From a virus, in IMG/VR virus record IMGVR_UViG_3300049847_000027, positions 1-44,543 of that record: 44,543 nt of DNA; one strand, written 5' to 3'. The notes below the pieces were generated by a model. That model was not told the DNA's origin. It saw nothing but the letters and a program-made list of their open reading frames with translations, and searched no databases. Positions 1-8,215 of the stretch are shown piece by piece. Positions within the stretch are counted from its first letter, which is position 1. Every line of letters begins with the position of its first letter. Made by a program: the position numbers and the translations under genes.

Positions 1-166
1 CGGCCGACGCTTGCGCCGACTTCAATTGCTTGGGAATTTTATTTGACGGGAAATCTTCGCAGCACATGACGACGCCGGTACGCGGCCACTGTAACGACTG
101 TGCGCAATCCGTCTTGCGGCCTTGATACTTACAAGCGAACGATTCTAAGTAATCGGTTGCTTTGAT
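1..166. repeat. Direct terminal repeat, left copy
   Basis: These 166 bases recur at 44378-44543. Two positions differ: base 8 (C here, A at 44385) and base 40 (T here, G at 44417). The repeat lies inside one reading frame that continues correctly across the join, so the contig is a circular or terminally redundant genome opened at an arbitrary point. The unit length is 44,377 bp. Mismatches within an assembly overlap point to population variants or errors at the contig ends. Confidence 0.95.
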
Positions 167-307
167 AATCATTGCCGCAATCGCATCATCGTCGGATGGA
201 AGCGACACGCCACGCGCAGCGGCATACGCTTTCACGTCAGCAACGCTAACGTATGCGTTGGCGTCTGCGAAGCCGCTTCCATCTTCGACGATGATTTGAA
301 TTGCCAT
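1..307 (-). CDS. DnaT-like head-tail adaptor protein, N-terminal part (continues at 44543)
   Basis: The ATG at 307 opens a frame that runs off the left edge and, after circularisation, continues from 44377 down to the TAA at 44163, giving 173 residues. The protein starts MAIQIIVEDGSGFADANAYV and later has an ATDYLESF segment and an LQWPRTGV segment. That pattern is typical of the small phage family annotated as DnaT-like ssDNA-binding protein, whose genes sit between the capsid and tail modules and probably encode a head-tail adaptor. It lies directly downstream of two small genes after the capsid gene and upstream of the head-closure gene. The base-40 difference changes Lys to Gln in the two copies; the base-8 difference is silent. 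Confidence 0.85.
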   Translation of the reverse strand, partial: MAIQIIVEDGSGFADANAYVSVADVKAYAAARGVSLPSDDDAIAAMIIKATDYLESFACKYQGRKTDCAQSLQWPRTGVVMCCEDFPSNKIPKQLKSAQASA

Positions 308-317
308 GTTCTACGCC

Positions 318-695
318 TTACGTGCTGGAAAGCGAAATGCTTACGGCTTTCGTGGTCGGGTTTACGGTAATTGTCGCAGTGTTGCCGTTACCGGAAACGC
401 CTTCAATTTGCTGACCGTTCGTCACAATCGCTTGCGTTGAAGAAAGGCTTTGATTCGGGATTGCGTCGGGATCAATGACCGGCTTTGCGTTCCACGGTGC
501 GGAAGCCGGAACGGTGCCCGAAACGTAGTCGGCCGCTTCAAAGTTGCCGGTTGTGCCAAGGCTGCGAATGCCACTGCGCACGGCGACTTCATACGGCGTC
601 GCGGCGGCTGCGTTCAACTTGGCAATGTCCGCCTTTTCGTCAGTTGTGGGCACGTCGCCAGCGGTGAAATAAATTACTTTCTTTTTAGCGGCCAT
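318..695 (-). CDS. Small structural-region protein with N-terminal PT motif
   Basis: A 125-residue protein preceded by a TAGGAA-type ribosome site. The N-terminal half (about residues 6-45) reads KVIYFTAGDVPTTDEKAD and resembles the start of the neighbouring upstream protein (766-1185), which suggests a shared domain. The C-terminal half is rich in Ser, Thr, Asn and Gly with beta-prone repeats such as GNTATITV, as in small head decoration or tail-like proteins. It lies between the capsid gene and the adaptor gene, so a head accessory or decoration role is plausible. That role is inferred from position only. Confidence 0.7.
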   Translation of the reverse strand: MAAKKKVIYFTAGDVPTTDEKADIAKLNAAAATPYEVAVRSGIRSLGTTGNFEAADYVSGTVPASAPWNAKPVIDPDAIPNQSLSSTQAIVTNGQQIEGVSGNGNTATITVNPTTKAVSISLSST

Positions 696-726
696 TGCTG
701 CGGTTCCTACGTTGTAAAGCTTGGAT

Positions 727-758
727 GGAAAACCGGGCGGTTGTTACGCCGCCCGGTT
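727..758 (-). terminator. Stem-loop terminator between two head-region genes
   Basis: A 10-bp perfect stem, AACCGGGCGG at 731-740 with CCGCCCGGTT at 749-758, has an 8-base loop. On the minus strand it is followed by TTTTCC. It lies just after the stop of the 766-1185 gene. The T-run is short, so termination may be partial. Confidence 0.6.
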
Positions 759-765
759 CAACGGC

Positions 766-1185
766 TTAGTTCGACTTCCAAGCCGCCCCAGCGGCCCCAG
801 CGGGGGCAGCACCGGGCGCAACGGCGTTGGCCGGGTCGGTGGCAGGCTCGCCGGTCCCTGCGTCGCCCTGCGGCTCGCCTTCGCCCGTGGCGGCCGGTAC
901 GACAGGCGCAGCGGGTTCACTGGGGGCCGGTGCGTCGCCAACCTTGCCCGCAAGTGCCTTGATCTTTGCGGCGTGCGCTTTGATGGCTTGTGCGGCGGAC
1001 GGAAGCTTTTTGTACGGTGCCGGAATGTGACCGGCTACGCCGTCGCATTCTTCAAGCGCGCCTTCGGCCGGAATCACGCGAGCATTGCGGAAGCAAATTT
1101 GCCCGGTAATTTCGGCGGCTGCGGCCATGTCATCCGGGGTCGGTGCCATGCCGTCAACGAAAAACAAAATCTTGGGAGCTTTCAT
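766..1185 (-). CDS. Head-region protein with Ala/Pro-rich tail
   Basis: A 139-residue protein with an AAAGGTA ribosome site. Residues 3-60 form a compact domain beginning KILFFVDGMAPTPDD and ending near GVAGHIPAPY, with three cysteines or so. Residues 65-139 are low complexity, dominated by Ala, Pro and Gly. The N-terminal pattern K-hydrophobic-FF-x2-G-x2-PT recurs in the next gene (318-695). The gene is immediately downstream of the major capsid gene but separated from it by a strong terminator. Genes in this position often encode capsid decoration or head-completion proteins. I do not recognise a named family with certainty. Confidence 0.7.
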   Translation of the reverse strand: MKAPKILFFVDGMAPTPDDMAAAAEITGQICFRNARVIPAEGALEECDGVAGHIPAPYKKLPSAAQAIKAHAAKIKALAGKVGDAPAPSEPAAPVVPAATGEGEPQGDAGTGEPATDPANAVAPGAAPAGAAGAAWKSN

Positions 1186-1218
1186 GTTTGCGTACCTTTG
1201 ATGAAGGGAACTGTTCGC

Positions 1219-1248
1219 CTAAAAACCGGGGCCATTGCGGCCCCGGTT
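1219..1248 (-). terminator. Intrinsic terminator after the major capsid gene
   Basis: A 10-bp stem, AACCGGGGCC at 1224-1233 with GGCCCCGGTT at 1239-1248, has a 5-base loop. On the minus strand the stem runs into TTTTT (1225-1221). It sits 20 bases beyond the capsid stop codon, a usual place to cap a highly expressed transcript. Confidence 0.88.
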
Positions 1249-1268
1249 ACGAACACTAAGCGTTGCGC

Positions 1269-2243
1269 TTAGTGCGACTTCAACAGGACGCCCGCCAAGT
1301 CCTTGTGCGAAGTGGAATACTTATCCCAGTTCGTACCGGTCAGCAACGCGGCATCGTTCGGCGACTTGCCGCCGTTAGCCTTGTCCCAAGCGAAGCCCAT
1401 GATGCCGAGTTCATACGACCATTCGGCTTGATAGGTGCGAACGATGTTTTCGTTGCCGTTCTTCGTTTCTTCGTTGGCGGTGAAATCGTTGTTCTGATCC
1501 AGCATCAACGCACCCGGCACAAGGCCCAAGGTGTTGTAAACGTTCGGCGTACCCGTGGTAACAAGGTTCGGCGAGTCCGTCATAATCAACAGACGGCCGA
1601 AGGGATCGCGCAGAACGTTGACGGTGCCGTAAACGAACAGACGTTCGGCGTTGGTCAAAGCGTTGGCGTACAGGTTGTGCATCGGCTTGGAATGCATCAC
1701 CCAAGCTTGAATGCGGTTCGACATGTCGCCGTACTTTGCGGCGGCGTCAGCCTGCGCGATGAACGACATTAAGTCGCCCGGTGCGGTGACGGCGGTAATG
1801 TCGTGAACGTTGCTCGCTTGCGTGCCGATTGCGGCCACGGTTGCGCCAAGGCCGGTGTTCAGCATGTCGGCCAGCGTATCGACGGCCAATTGCTGACCCA
1901 GCGCGACGCCCGCAACTTCCGGGTTCTGCTGAATCCACTTGAATTGGCCCGGATCAATGCGAATGGGCGGCGTGCCCGACGCAACCTTGACCATCGTGTC
2001 AACAAGATGGGCAAGCGTCTTTTCGGACACGGTGCCCGAACCGTAGGCGTTACGACGGCGAACGGTGCCGCCTGCGATCTTTGCGAAGAACGCAACATCG
2101 CTGAAATCGCCTTGATGCGCTGCGGCTTGAAGTTGAATGGTTCCGCCCGAAGCTTGATTGAACAAGTTGACCTGCTGTTGCAGGACTTCGGAGAAAGACG
2201 AATATGCGTATTCGCTGTATACCGCTAAATCAGAAAGTGCCAT
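1269..2243 (-). CDS. Major capsid protein
   Basis: A 324-residue protein directly downstream of the scaffold gene and followed by a strong terminator, which is the classic position of the major coat protein. It opens MALSDLAVYSEYAYSSFSEV. Features matching HK97-fold coat proteins include a helical N-arm, a central stretch with NRIQAWVMHSK around residue 180, a LRDPFGRLLIMTDSPNL segment that fits the A-domain, and a C-terminal YELGIMGFAWDKANGG strand. No separate prohead protease gene is visible nearby. The ribosome site is TAGGACG upstream of the ATG at 2243. The assignment rests on order, length and pattern. Confidence 0.88.
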   Translation of the reverse strand: MALSDLAVYSEYAYSSFSEVLQQQVNLFNQASGGTIQLQAAAHQGDFSDVAFFAKIAGGTVRRRNAYGSGTVSEKTLAHLVDTMVKVASGTPPIRIDPGQFKWIQQNPEVAGVALGQQLAVDTLADMLNTGLGATVAAIGTQASNVHDITAVTAPGDLMSFIAQADAAAKYGDMSNRIQAWVMHSKPMHNLYANALTNAERLFVYGTVNVLRDPFGRLLIMTDSPNLVTTGTPNVYNTLGLVPGALMLDQNNDFTANEETKNGNENIVRTYQAEWSYELGIMGFAWDKANGGKSPNDAALLTGTNWDKYSTSHKDLAGVLLKSH

Positions 2244-2254
2244 GTTTGCGCGTC

Positions 2255-2989
2255 CTATTGGGCTTGTTGCTGTTCGGCCTTCTTTGCTTGGATTGTCGCC
2301 GCCAAATCGCGCGGGTTCATCGTTGCAAGGTTCGGCGGCTGTTCACCGGATGCGGGCGGTTGCCCTTGGCCGGTAGGTTTGACGGCACCGCCGTTACTGG
2401 AAGGCGAACCGGCACCGCCGGACGCTTTAGTTACGCGAATGATAGACGAAAAATCCTTGTTTGCAACAAATTCTTCGCCCAGCTTGTCAACGGTCAGCGC
2501 GGATGCCTTGCCGTCCTTATCCAACACTTTGATTGAAGGCGTATCGCCGTCAATGTCAACGGTCAAGCGCCGTTCAATGTGGGGACGAATGATCGCAGGC
2601 GAAGTGCTGATCTTTTCCGCAAGCGACGACGCAGCGTTTTCAAGCAACGATTGTTTGATGAAGCCTTGCGCCTTTTCAAGCTTCGTCGTGACTTCCGCAA
2701 CAGCGGCCGTCTTTTCGTTTTCCATTTGGCGCGTAAGCGTTTCAATGTCGCCGTTCTTACGCGCAGGATTCTTGTTGATGGCTTCCAAGTCACCATTCAA
2801 CTTATCGTTCTTTTGTTCCAACAGTTCGACTTGATCTTTCAACCGTTGGTTTGCACGCTTCAACGGCCCAATATCTTCGTCGCCTTCGGTTTGAAGAACG
2901 TAGTTGTCGCCGTCAGCGACGTATTCAAATTTGATGTTGTCCGCAAGCTTGTCGAACGTGTCTTTTGTGATTTTGCGCTTAAGTGCCAT
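2255..2989 (-). CDS. Capsid scaffolding protein
   Basis: A 244-residue, strongly charged protein between the head morphogenesis and capsid genes. Residues about 40-125 are predicted coiled coil, with repeated Leu/Lys/Glu heptads such as LKRANQRLKDQVELLEQKND. Residues 185-220 are Gly/Ser/Pro-rich and flexible. The C-terminus is a helical Gln/Lys-rich tail ending AKKAEQQQAQ, as expected for a scaffold that binds coat subunits through a basic C-terminal helix. A GGAG ribosome site precedes the ATG. I see no serine protease triad, so a protease-scaffold fusion is unlikely. Confidence 0.85.
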   Translation of the reverse strand: MALKRKITKDTFDKLADNIKFEYVADGDNYVLQTEGDEDIGPLKRANQRLKDQVELLEQKNDKLNGDLEAINKNPARKNGDIETLTRQMENEKTAAVAEVTTKLEKAQGFIKQSLLENAASSLAEKISTSPAIIRPHIERRLTVDIDGDTPSIKVLDKDGKASALTVDKLGEEFVANKDFSSIIRVTKASGGAGSPSSNGGAVKPTGQGQPPASGEQPPNLATMNPRDLAATIQAKKAEQQQAQ

Positions 2990-3016
2990 GTCATCGACTC
3001 CGAATGATTCACCGAA

Positions 3017-4114
3017 TCATGTTGAAAGGATCAAGCCAACTTTTGACTTGAATTGGTTAAGTTGCATTGGAACACCTACAATCAAACTCGCAAAGTCCTT
3101 TGACGAAATTTGACCCGAACTAAGTAAAGCTGCGGCGTCCTTGCCAATGAACTGCGCCGATACTGCGCGCGGTTGCCGCTTAAGCCAAGCATAAAGCGTT
3201 GGCGGCGAAAAGTCACCAAACTGCGATGCAAGCGGAACCGTTATGCTTCGGCACTTGTAATGCGCAGGCGGGATCGGCCCAGCGCCATAACGAAAAATGC
3301 GTTCGTCATGATCGCGGCAAAACTGCGTCGTATTTCCGTCGATAACGGAAAGCCACATATACCGCGCATAAATGGCAGAAACAATCGCCGACGCGCTGAT
3401 TTGGTCAACGTGCGCGAAGGCTGTTTCAATGACCGCGTTTGCTTGATTGCGAATCTTCGCAAGCTGCGTCGAATTGCCCTGCACTGTGCGTTGGCCCGTC
3501 AATTCGGCCAGCGTTTCCGCAACTGACTGACGGTTTGCGTATGCTTTGCGAATCGTATTTTCAACGCTCGCTTGCGCCGAACGGGAAAACGTCGAAATGA
3601 ACGGCAACAGATAAAGGCCGTTCGCAGGAATCGGCGCATTCTTGATCGCAGACCAAAGCGAAGTTTTACCGCCCGGCAGGATCGCAGCCAAGCCGAACAG
3701 CGGGGCAAACGGTAGGAAGCCGCTTTCTTCTTCGACGTACTTATACGCCCGGCTTTCGCTGAACTGTTCGTATTCGCCCGTTGCGAATTGATGCTTGATC
3801 GACGCATAAACAATCGCGCTAACATCAAGCCGAATTTGCATAAAGTCTTGCAACGACTTGATAAGCTTTTCAGTGTACGCGCTGTATACGCGAAGCTGCG
3901 AACGCCGCAACGAAAGCAACAACCGGTTTAATTCGGCTTTACTTAAACCGTCAAGCGTCTTGTATTTGATACGGGCGAATTGCTTGTTCAAATCTTCTTC
4001 AATCGCGGCAAGAACCGCGTTGAATTCTTGCATTTGTCCAAGCTTCACATTTTCAACGAACAGCGCAAGGCGTGTCGTTACGTCGAACAAACGTCCGCTT
4101 TCGGTCAGTGCCAT
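3017..4114 (-). CDS. Head morphogenesis protein (SPP1 gp7 / Mu F-like)
   Basis: A 365-residue minor head protein that follows the portal gene, as in SPP1 and Mu-type head modules. Near residues 265-290 it has VIDGNTTQFCRDHDERIF and then PPAHYKCRSITVPL. This is the Cys/His-rich signature D-x-x-T-x-x-x-C followed by P-x-H-x-x-C-R-C/S of the Mu F / gp7 family. The N-terminal half is helical. Proteins of this family act at the portal in prohead assembly or DNA ejection. Its ATG is preceded by a weak ribosome site, and a copy of the dispersed TGCCCACAW motif lies just upstream at 4122. Confidence 0.88.
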   Translation of the reverse strand: MALTESGRLFDVTTRLALFVENVKLGQMQEFNAVLAAIEEDLNKQFARIKYKTLDGLSKAELNRLLLSLRRSQLRVYSAYTEKLIKSLQDFMQIRLDVSAIVYASIKHQFATGEYEQFSESRAYKYVEEESGFLPFAPLFGLAAILPGGKTSLWSAIKNAPIPANGLYLLPFISTFSRSAQASVENTIRKAYANRQSVAETLAELTGQRTVQGNSTQLAKIRNQANAVIETAFAHVDQISASAIVSAIYARYMWLSVIDGNTTQFCRDHDERIFRYGAGPIPPAHYKCRSITVPLASQFGDFSPPTLYAWLKRQPRAVSAQFIGKDAAALLSSGQISSKDFASLIVGVPMQLNQFKSKVGLILST

Positions 4115-4129
4115 GATTGAATGCCCACA

Positions 4130-5671
4130 TTAAGCGGATGGGGGCGGATTGCCGCCGTCGCCCGGTTGGTTGAACTGCGGGTCATTTTCGGCGGCCAGCG
4201 TCATTGCGTCAATCTGTTCTTTGGAAATGGCGGCCTTCGCTTCCTTGTCATCCAACGTTGCGAGTCCGTAGCGGCGAAGGTCTGCGCGCATTTCTTCAAA
4301 CGTGATCGCGCCTTTCTGCCAAGCTTCAATTGCCATCTTGACTTGTTCCGGCGTAAGCGCGGCAATTTCAAAGTCAATGTTCAATGCGTATTCGATTTCG
4401 CCAGCCGCACCCATCAACCATGCGGCATAGGTCAGGGCCGAACGATACGCGGCGCTTACGTTGTTCGCGCACGACGTAAGAACCGAATTTTCGGCGGCCT
4501 TGTCTTGCGATGCTTCGGTTGCGGTACGCTGCACTTCCTTTTGTTCAACAAGCTTGGCACCTAACGCCGTCATCTGGCGTTCTTTGGTATCCATCGCTTC
4601 TTTAATCATCGTGTTGGCTTCGGCTTGCAACAGTTCAGCCGTTGCGCCAGTCGGAAGCGGAATGCCGCCACGCGAACCGAAAGCTAATTGCCCCTTCAAT
4701 ACGTTCTTAACCCATTCTTCGGTTAAGCCCGTTGCGACCGGCGTAGGCTGGCCGACGACGTAGCACGATTCTTCGTAATCCGCGCTGTTTCGATAGTGCG
4801 CGATATTCAACGAAGCCATGTCGTACATGTTCGGGTTATCGGGGTTAATGTCGTTGTTCTGTGCGCCGATAAACCAAAACGGAATTTCCTTAATCGGCTT
4901 GCCGTCAGGACCGGTCGGCGTGATCGTTTCGGATAAGCGGAAGTCGCCTTTCTTCGGTACGCTCAAACCGTCCCATTTGCCGGGCTGCGGTTCCTTCCAA
5001 ATCTCTTGAACGTAATTGCCTGCGGCGTCAAGCTTCAACACGCGGAATTGCGGCGCGTTCTTGATTTCAAAGCCGTCATCCGAAATCGGGAAGCCTTCAA
5101 GCAACACGACAAGCGCCAACACTTCTTTTGCGCCACGTTCAATGACGCGCCAATTGATGATTTCCATTGGCGAATATGCGTACATTGTCGGCCGGATTTC
5201 ACCGGCTTCAACCTGCGCAGCGCTTGCGCCCCCTTGTGGGGACGTATCGGGAAAGTCAACGAAAACACCGCTACGCGAATAAGCGATGTTGTGTCCTAAG
5301 CTGATTTCGGCAAGCTGATTCAAGCTTGTTCCGGTGCCGGTTGCGTCGGCAATCATCGGATCAAGTGCGGCCGGTAACTTAACGGCCGGGTCTTGGCCGA
5401 ACACCTGACCAATCAAACCCATGACCGTGCGGCGCGTAACGTTGTAGAACACTGCGCGCAATAAATACGCACGGTAACGTTCCTGATTTTCCGGCGACTT
5501 ATCATGCGCGTTCGGCATGGGTAAGTATTTGGTTCGTTGTTCCTTAACGACCGTTTCACCCGCGATGCAATCGCGGATCAATTCGTATTGCGGCAACAGC
5601 CTTACCAGTTCAGGCCGAATGAACGCAACGTTCGGATTCGTGTTGACAGTGCGGCGAATAGCTGCGGCCAT
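4130..5671 (-). CDS. Portal protein (DUF4055-like)
   Basis: A 513-residue portal candidate directly downstream of the large terminase. It matches the DUF4055 portal-like pattern: YRAYLLRAVFYNVTRRTV near residue 68, a GLIGQVFGQDP segment, then IPFWFIGAQNND near 265 followed by MASLNIAHYRNSADYEE. The C-terminal region (about 370-460) is helical, as in portal wing and crown helices, and the last 30 residues are flexible and proline-rich. The protein should form the dodecameric ring through which DNA is packaged. An AAAGGG ribosome site precedes the ATG. Length and order agree with the family. Confidence 0.9.
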   Translation of the reverse strand: MAAAIRRTVNTNPNVAFIRPELVRLLPQYELIRDCIAGETVVKEQRTKYLPMPNAHDKSPENQERYRAYLLRAVFYNVTRRTVMGLIGQVFGQDPAVKLPAALDPMIADATGTGTSLNQLAEISLGHNIAYSRSGVFVDFPDTSPQGGASAAQVEAGEIRPTMYAYSPMEIINWRVIERGAKEVLALVVLLEGFPISDDGFEIKNAPQFRVLKLDAAGNYVQEIWKEPQPGKWDGLSVPKKGDFRLSETITPTGPDGKPIKEIPFWFIGAQNNDINPDNPNMYDMASLNIAHYRNSADYEESCYVVGQPTPVATGLTEEWVKNVLKGQLAFGSRGGIPLPTGATAELLQAEANTMIKEAMDTKERQMTALGAKLVEQKEVQRTATEASQDKAAENSVLTSCANNVSAAYRSALTYAAWLMGAAGEIEYALNIDFEIAALTPEQVKMAIEAWQKGAITFEEMRADLRRYGLATLDDKEAKAAISKEQIDAMTLAAENDPQFNQPGDGGNPPPSA

Positions 5672-5683
5672 TGGATTAACCCT

Positions 5684-7249
5684 TTAAGTAGGCATTGAAA
5701 CTTTGATTGAACGGGCAATTTTGTTGTTGCCCTTTAAGACGCGATAACGTGTCATGTCCCAACTGTGATCTTCGGCGGTCGTGTCTACGTCATCAATTTT
5801 GATGGGATCGCGCGGAAGCTTGGGAATCAGGCCAATACTAGCACGGCAGTTATCCATAAAGTAAATCGCCGGGCCTTCGCCTTTCTTCGCCGCAACCAAA
5901 CGTTCGCGGAATAGTTCCATTCCGTTTTTACGCGAACCCGGCGACTTGTCCGATTCTTCCCATGCAATGCCGAACTTAAGCATTTTCTTTTCAATCGTAT
6001 CAACGTCGGCTTCGCGCACGTCACGAATCTGATTATCCGCAGGGCCGGGCCAAGGCTGCGTTTTAATCCATCCATTTTGCATAAGCGAAATTTCAATGTC
6101 GCGTATGCGTTCCGCAATTTCGCCCGCAGGCTTCTTCAATCCTTTGTTCGTGCCTAGCTTTTCGGTTCCGTAGTATTCAAAGAATTGAATTAACGAACCC
6201 GGCGCGGGACAGAACTTAAAGACTTGATCGCCAATGATTACGGTTGCTTCTTCGCCGTTTGCTTCCGCCCACCAACCCACACTAAAGGGGTGCGAACTGC
6301 CCCAGTCAAACGCGCGATCAATCGACCAACTTTCAGGGATAACGAAGCGCGGGATAACGTGATACTTCTTATCCCAAAGGTCGCCGAACGCATCGCCTGC
6401 CACAACGTCCCAATCGCCGTAAAGCCAAGCCTTACGCAAGTTTTCGTCGGTAATGGATTCAAGTTCCGCAACGTATTCGGGCGGAAGGTATTTGTTTTCA
6501 CGGTACGAACCGAAGATTGCAACTTGCGTGCGAACAACGGTTTCGTTTTCCTGCGTCTGCGGGTTGAATACTTCGACTTCGGTTTTAACGACCGTACCGC
6601 GCGGCGCAGGATCAATGAAACGATCCTTGACCCAGTTGTGACCCGGCCCGGCCGGGTTGGTCGTGCTGAACACTTCAAGCGGGATCGGCGGCAACGGTAA
6701 ACCGTCCGGCGTTAAATACTGGCCGGTTTTCGGGTCTTTCGGCGTGTCGCGTTCCGGGTCAAACGTCGAACGATTGACCGACATGAACTTGTTATAAAGT
6801 GCGTCGGTCGCGTGCTTAGTTAATTCGTTCCAACCTAAGAACGGGTATTCGTGACCGTGGAAGCCTTCATAATCTGCAATCTTTTTGACGTGGCGAAACA
6901 ACAGTTCTTCGCCAGTCGGCCAAACCCATTTGTAAGCCGACGTTGATTCGCGGAAGTCTGCGCCGTCGCCAAACTTCTTAAACCACTTCTTTGATTCGGC
7001 GACCAAACCTGCTAAATGGTCAAACTCTAAATCAAAGATAACGCCGCGCCAGTATTGGCCGTAACCAATACCAACACGGCGGCGGAAACGCATTAACTGC
7101 GTTAGGGTTTTGCCGGGACCGCGTGCGCCTTCGTATAAAGTGTGATGGCACCGCGAATCAATCGCCAGTTCTTGCGATGTTCCGGGTAGCGGTTGCCAAA
7201 TAACTTCAAAGGGCTGAACGTCAAGGTTAGTGTCGGGAAGCGCTAACAT
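5684..7249 (-). CDS. terL: Terminase large subunit
   Basis: A packaging ATPase/nuclease of 521 residues. The Walker A motif GARGPGKT is at residues 41-48. The segment YPFLGWNELTKH carries the hydrophobic strand and catalytic glutamate of Walker B, and STTNPAGPGHNW matches the coupling motif. The C-terminal half begins a nuclease domain at SIDRAFDWGSSHPFS, with later Asp residues in QIRDVREADVDTI. I take the ATG at 7249 as start; it overlaps the TerS gene by 23 bases, and a TTG codon lies one position upstream. The gene follows TerS and precedes the portal gene, as usual for headful or cos packaging phages; the sequence does not tell which. Confidence 0.93.
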   Translation of the reverse strand: MLALPDTNLDVQPFEVIWQPLPGTSQELAIDSRCHHTLYEGARGPGKTLTQLMRFRRRVGIGYGQYWRGVIFDLEFDHLAGLVAESKKWFKKFGDGADFRESTSAYKWVWPTGEELLFRHVKKIADYEGFHGHEYPFLGWNELTKHATDALYNKFMSVNRSTFDPERDTPKDPKTGQYLTPDGLPLPPIPLEVFSTTNPAGPGHNWVKDRFIDPAPRGTVVKTEVEVFNPQTQENETVVRTQVAIFGSYRENKYLPPEYVAELESITDENLRKAWLYGDWDVVAGDAFGDLWDKKYHVIPRFVIPESWSIDRAFDWGSSHPFSVGWWAEANGEEATVIIGDQVFKFCPAPGSLIQFFEYYGTEKLGTNKGLKKPAGEIAERIRDIEISLMQNGWIKTQPWPGPADNQIRDVREADVDTIEKKMLKFGIAWEESDKSPGSRKNGMELFRERLVAAKKGEGPAIYFMDNCRASIGLIPKLPRDPIKIDDVDTTAEDHSWDMTRYRVLKGNNKIARSIKVSMPT

Positions 7250-7718
7250 CAATCAATGCTCGCTGTTGGTTTTGCGCCTTGCGTTCCCATTCGTCATCAC
7301 TGCCCATATCCTTGACGATCATGACGCGATTATTGTTGACCTGAACGTTGACGTTCGTGTCAGCCTTCGCAATGAAGCCGCGCGTTTCAGCGTACAACTT
7401 ATAAAACTTGATCTTTACTTCGCCGTCCCATTGCGTGCGGGCTTGCTCTAAGATTTCGCGCGCGAAGTCGGCCTTAGTGCCAATAAAGTTCAAATCGCCT
7501 TCGTCAGCGCCTTTCAATAAACGCGCTTGTTCGCCGGTAACGATTGGATCATCAAGCCATTTGTTCGCCATGATAAGGGCTTTGCCAGTATCCGACGTGA
7601 CCGCTAGGGCCGCTGCAAAGCGCCCTTCCAAGTCCTGCGGATGCTTCAACAGCGCACCGGCAAATGCCAGCTTCAAGCGCTGTTCTTCATCAATGACAAC
7701 GGCCGGGATAGTGTCCAT
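7227..7718 (-). CDS. terS: Terminase small subunit (probable)
   Basis: A 163-residue protein immediately upstream of, and overlapping, TerL. From the ATG at 7718 it begins MDTIPAVVIDEEQRLKLAF. Most of it is helical and charged, with a LNFIGTKADFAREILEQART segment and a C-terminal part containing VNVQVNNNRVMIVKDMG, a beta element like the oligomerisation strand of small terminases. I assign TerS from gene order and size rather than from a clear HTH motif. The open frame extends 25 codons further upstream, but that part overlaps Rz1, and the start at 7718 leaves a natural gap after the Rz1 stop. Confidence 0.72.
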   Translation of the reverse strand: MDTIPAVVIDEEQRLKLAFAGALLKHPQDLEGRFAAALAVTSDTGKALIMANKWLDDPIVTGEQARLLKGADEGDLNFIGTKADFAREILEQARTQWDGEVKIKFYKLYAETRGFIAKADTNVNVQVNNNRVMIVKDMGSDDEWERKAQNQQRALIDVSASRH

Positions 7719-7743
7719 GCGGAGACTATAACCGGCCGTCTGA

Positions 7744-7974
7744 TTATTTACTAGGCTTGCCGCAGTTCTTCGCAAGCGCTTCGTTGTGGGCAAGGATTTG
7801 TCGCGCTGTCCCGTCCGTTAATACGTCTTGCTTGCTTATGTAAATGAAGCCAACCCATTTGCAAGCGGTGTCGATAACTACGGGGTCAGGCGTCTTATCA
7901 ATCCCGCGACCATTCGTCACGCAACTTGTTAGCAGCATCGCCATTATCAAGACGATTAACTTTGTCCGTTTCAT
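7744..7974 (-). CDS. Rz1: Rz1-like outer-membrane spanin lipoprotein
   Basis: A 76-residue protein starting MKRTKLIVLIMAMLLTSC: a short basic N-terminus, a hydrophobic stretch and a lipobox ending LTSC, so Cys18 should be lipidated after signal peptidase II cleavage. It starts inside the Rz frame and runs past its end in another reading frame, the hallmark of overlapping Rz/Rz1 genes. With Rz it would fuse inner and outer membranes in the last step of lysis. It is less proline-rich than lambda Rz1. A longer in-frame upstream extension is rejected because it would destroy the signal peptide. Confidence 0.82.
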   Translation of the reverse strand: MKRTKLIVLIMAMLLTSCVTNGRGIDKTPDPVVIDTACKWVGFIYISKQDVLTDGTARQILAHNEALAKNCGKPSK

Positions 7975-8215
7975 CTTTCGCCACCTTGATTGTTTCGACT
8001 TCGGTTGCGGCTTGCGCTTGCGCATTTTCCACCTTGCGCACCGCTTCGCCATCAATGCGTTCAACTTCGGCTTTGGCGTGCTTTTCGTTTGCGTCAAGTG
8101 CGCCTTTTCGTTTCGCGTTCTGATAGAAACCGAACACGACCAACAGCGCAGCGCCGACAGCCGCCAGCAATCCCCACAACTGCGCGCCCTTCTTCGCTAA
8201 CCATGCCTGAATCAT
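7898..8215 (-). CDS. Rz: Rz-like inner-membrane spanin
   Basis: A 105-residue protein with one N-terminal membrane helix at about residues 13-31 (WGLLAAVGAALLVVFGFYQ), followed by a long charged periplasmic coiled coil of Ala, Lys and Glu. This is the architecture of an i-spanin. The start overlaps the amidase stop by four bases (ATGA). The downstream half contains the Rz1 start in another frame. Together with the upstream amidase and holin it completes the lysis cassette of a phage of Gram-negative bacteria. Confidence 0.85.
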   Translation of the reverse strand: MIQAWLAKKGAQLWGLLAAVGAALLVVFGFYQNAKRKGALDANEKHAKAEVERIDGEAVRKVENAQAQAATEVETIKVAKDETDKVNRLDNGDAANKLRDEWSRD

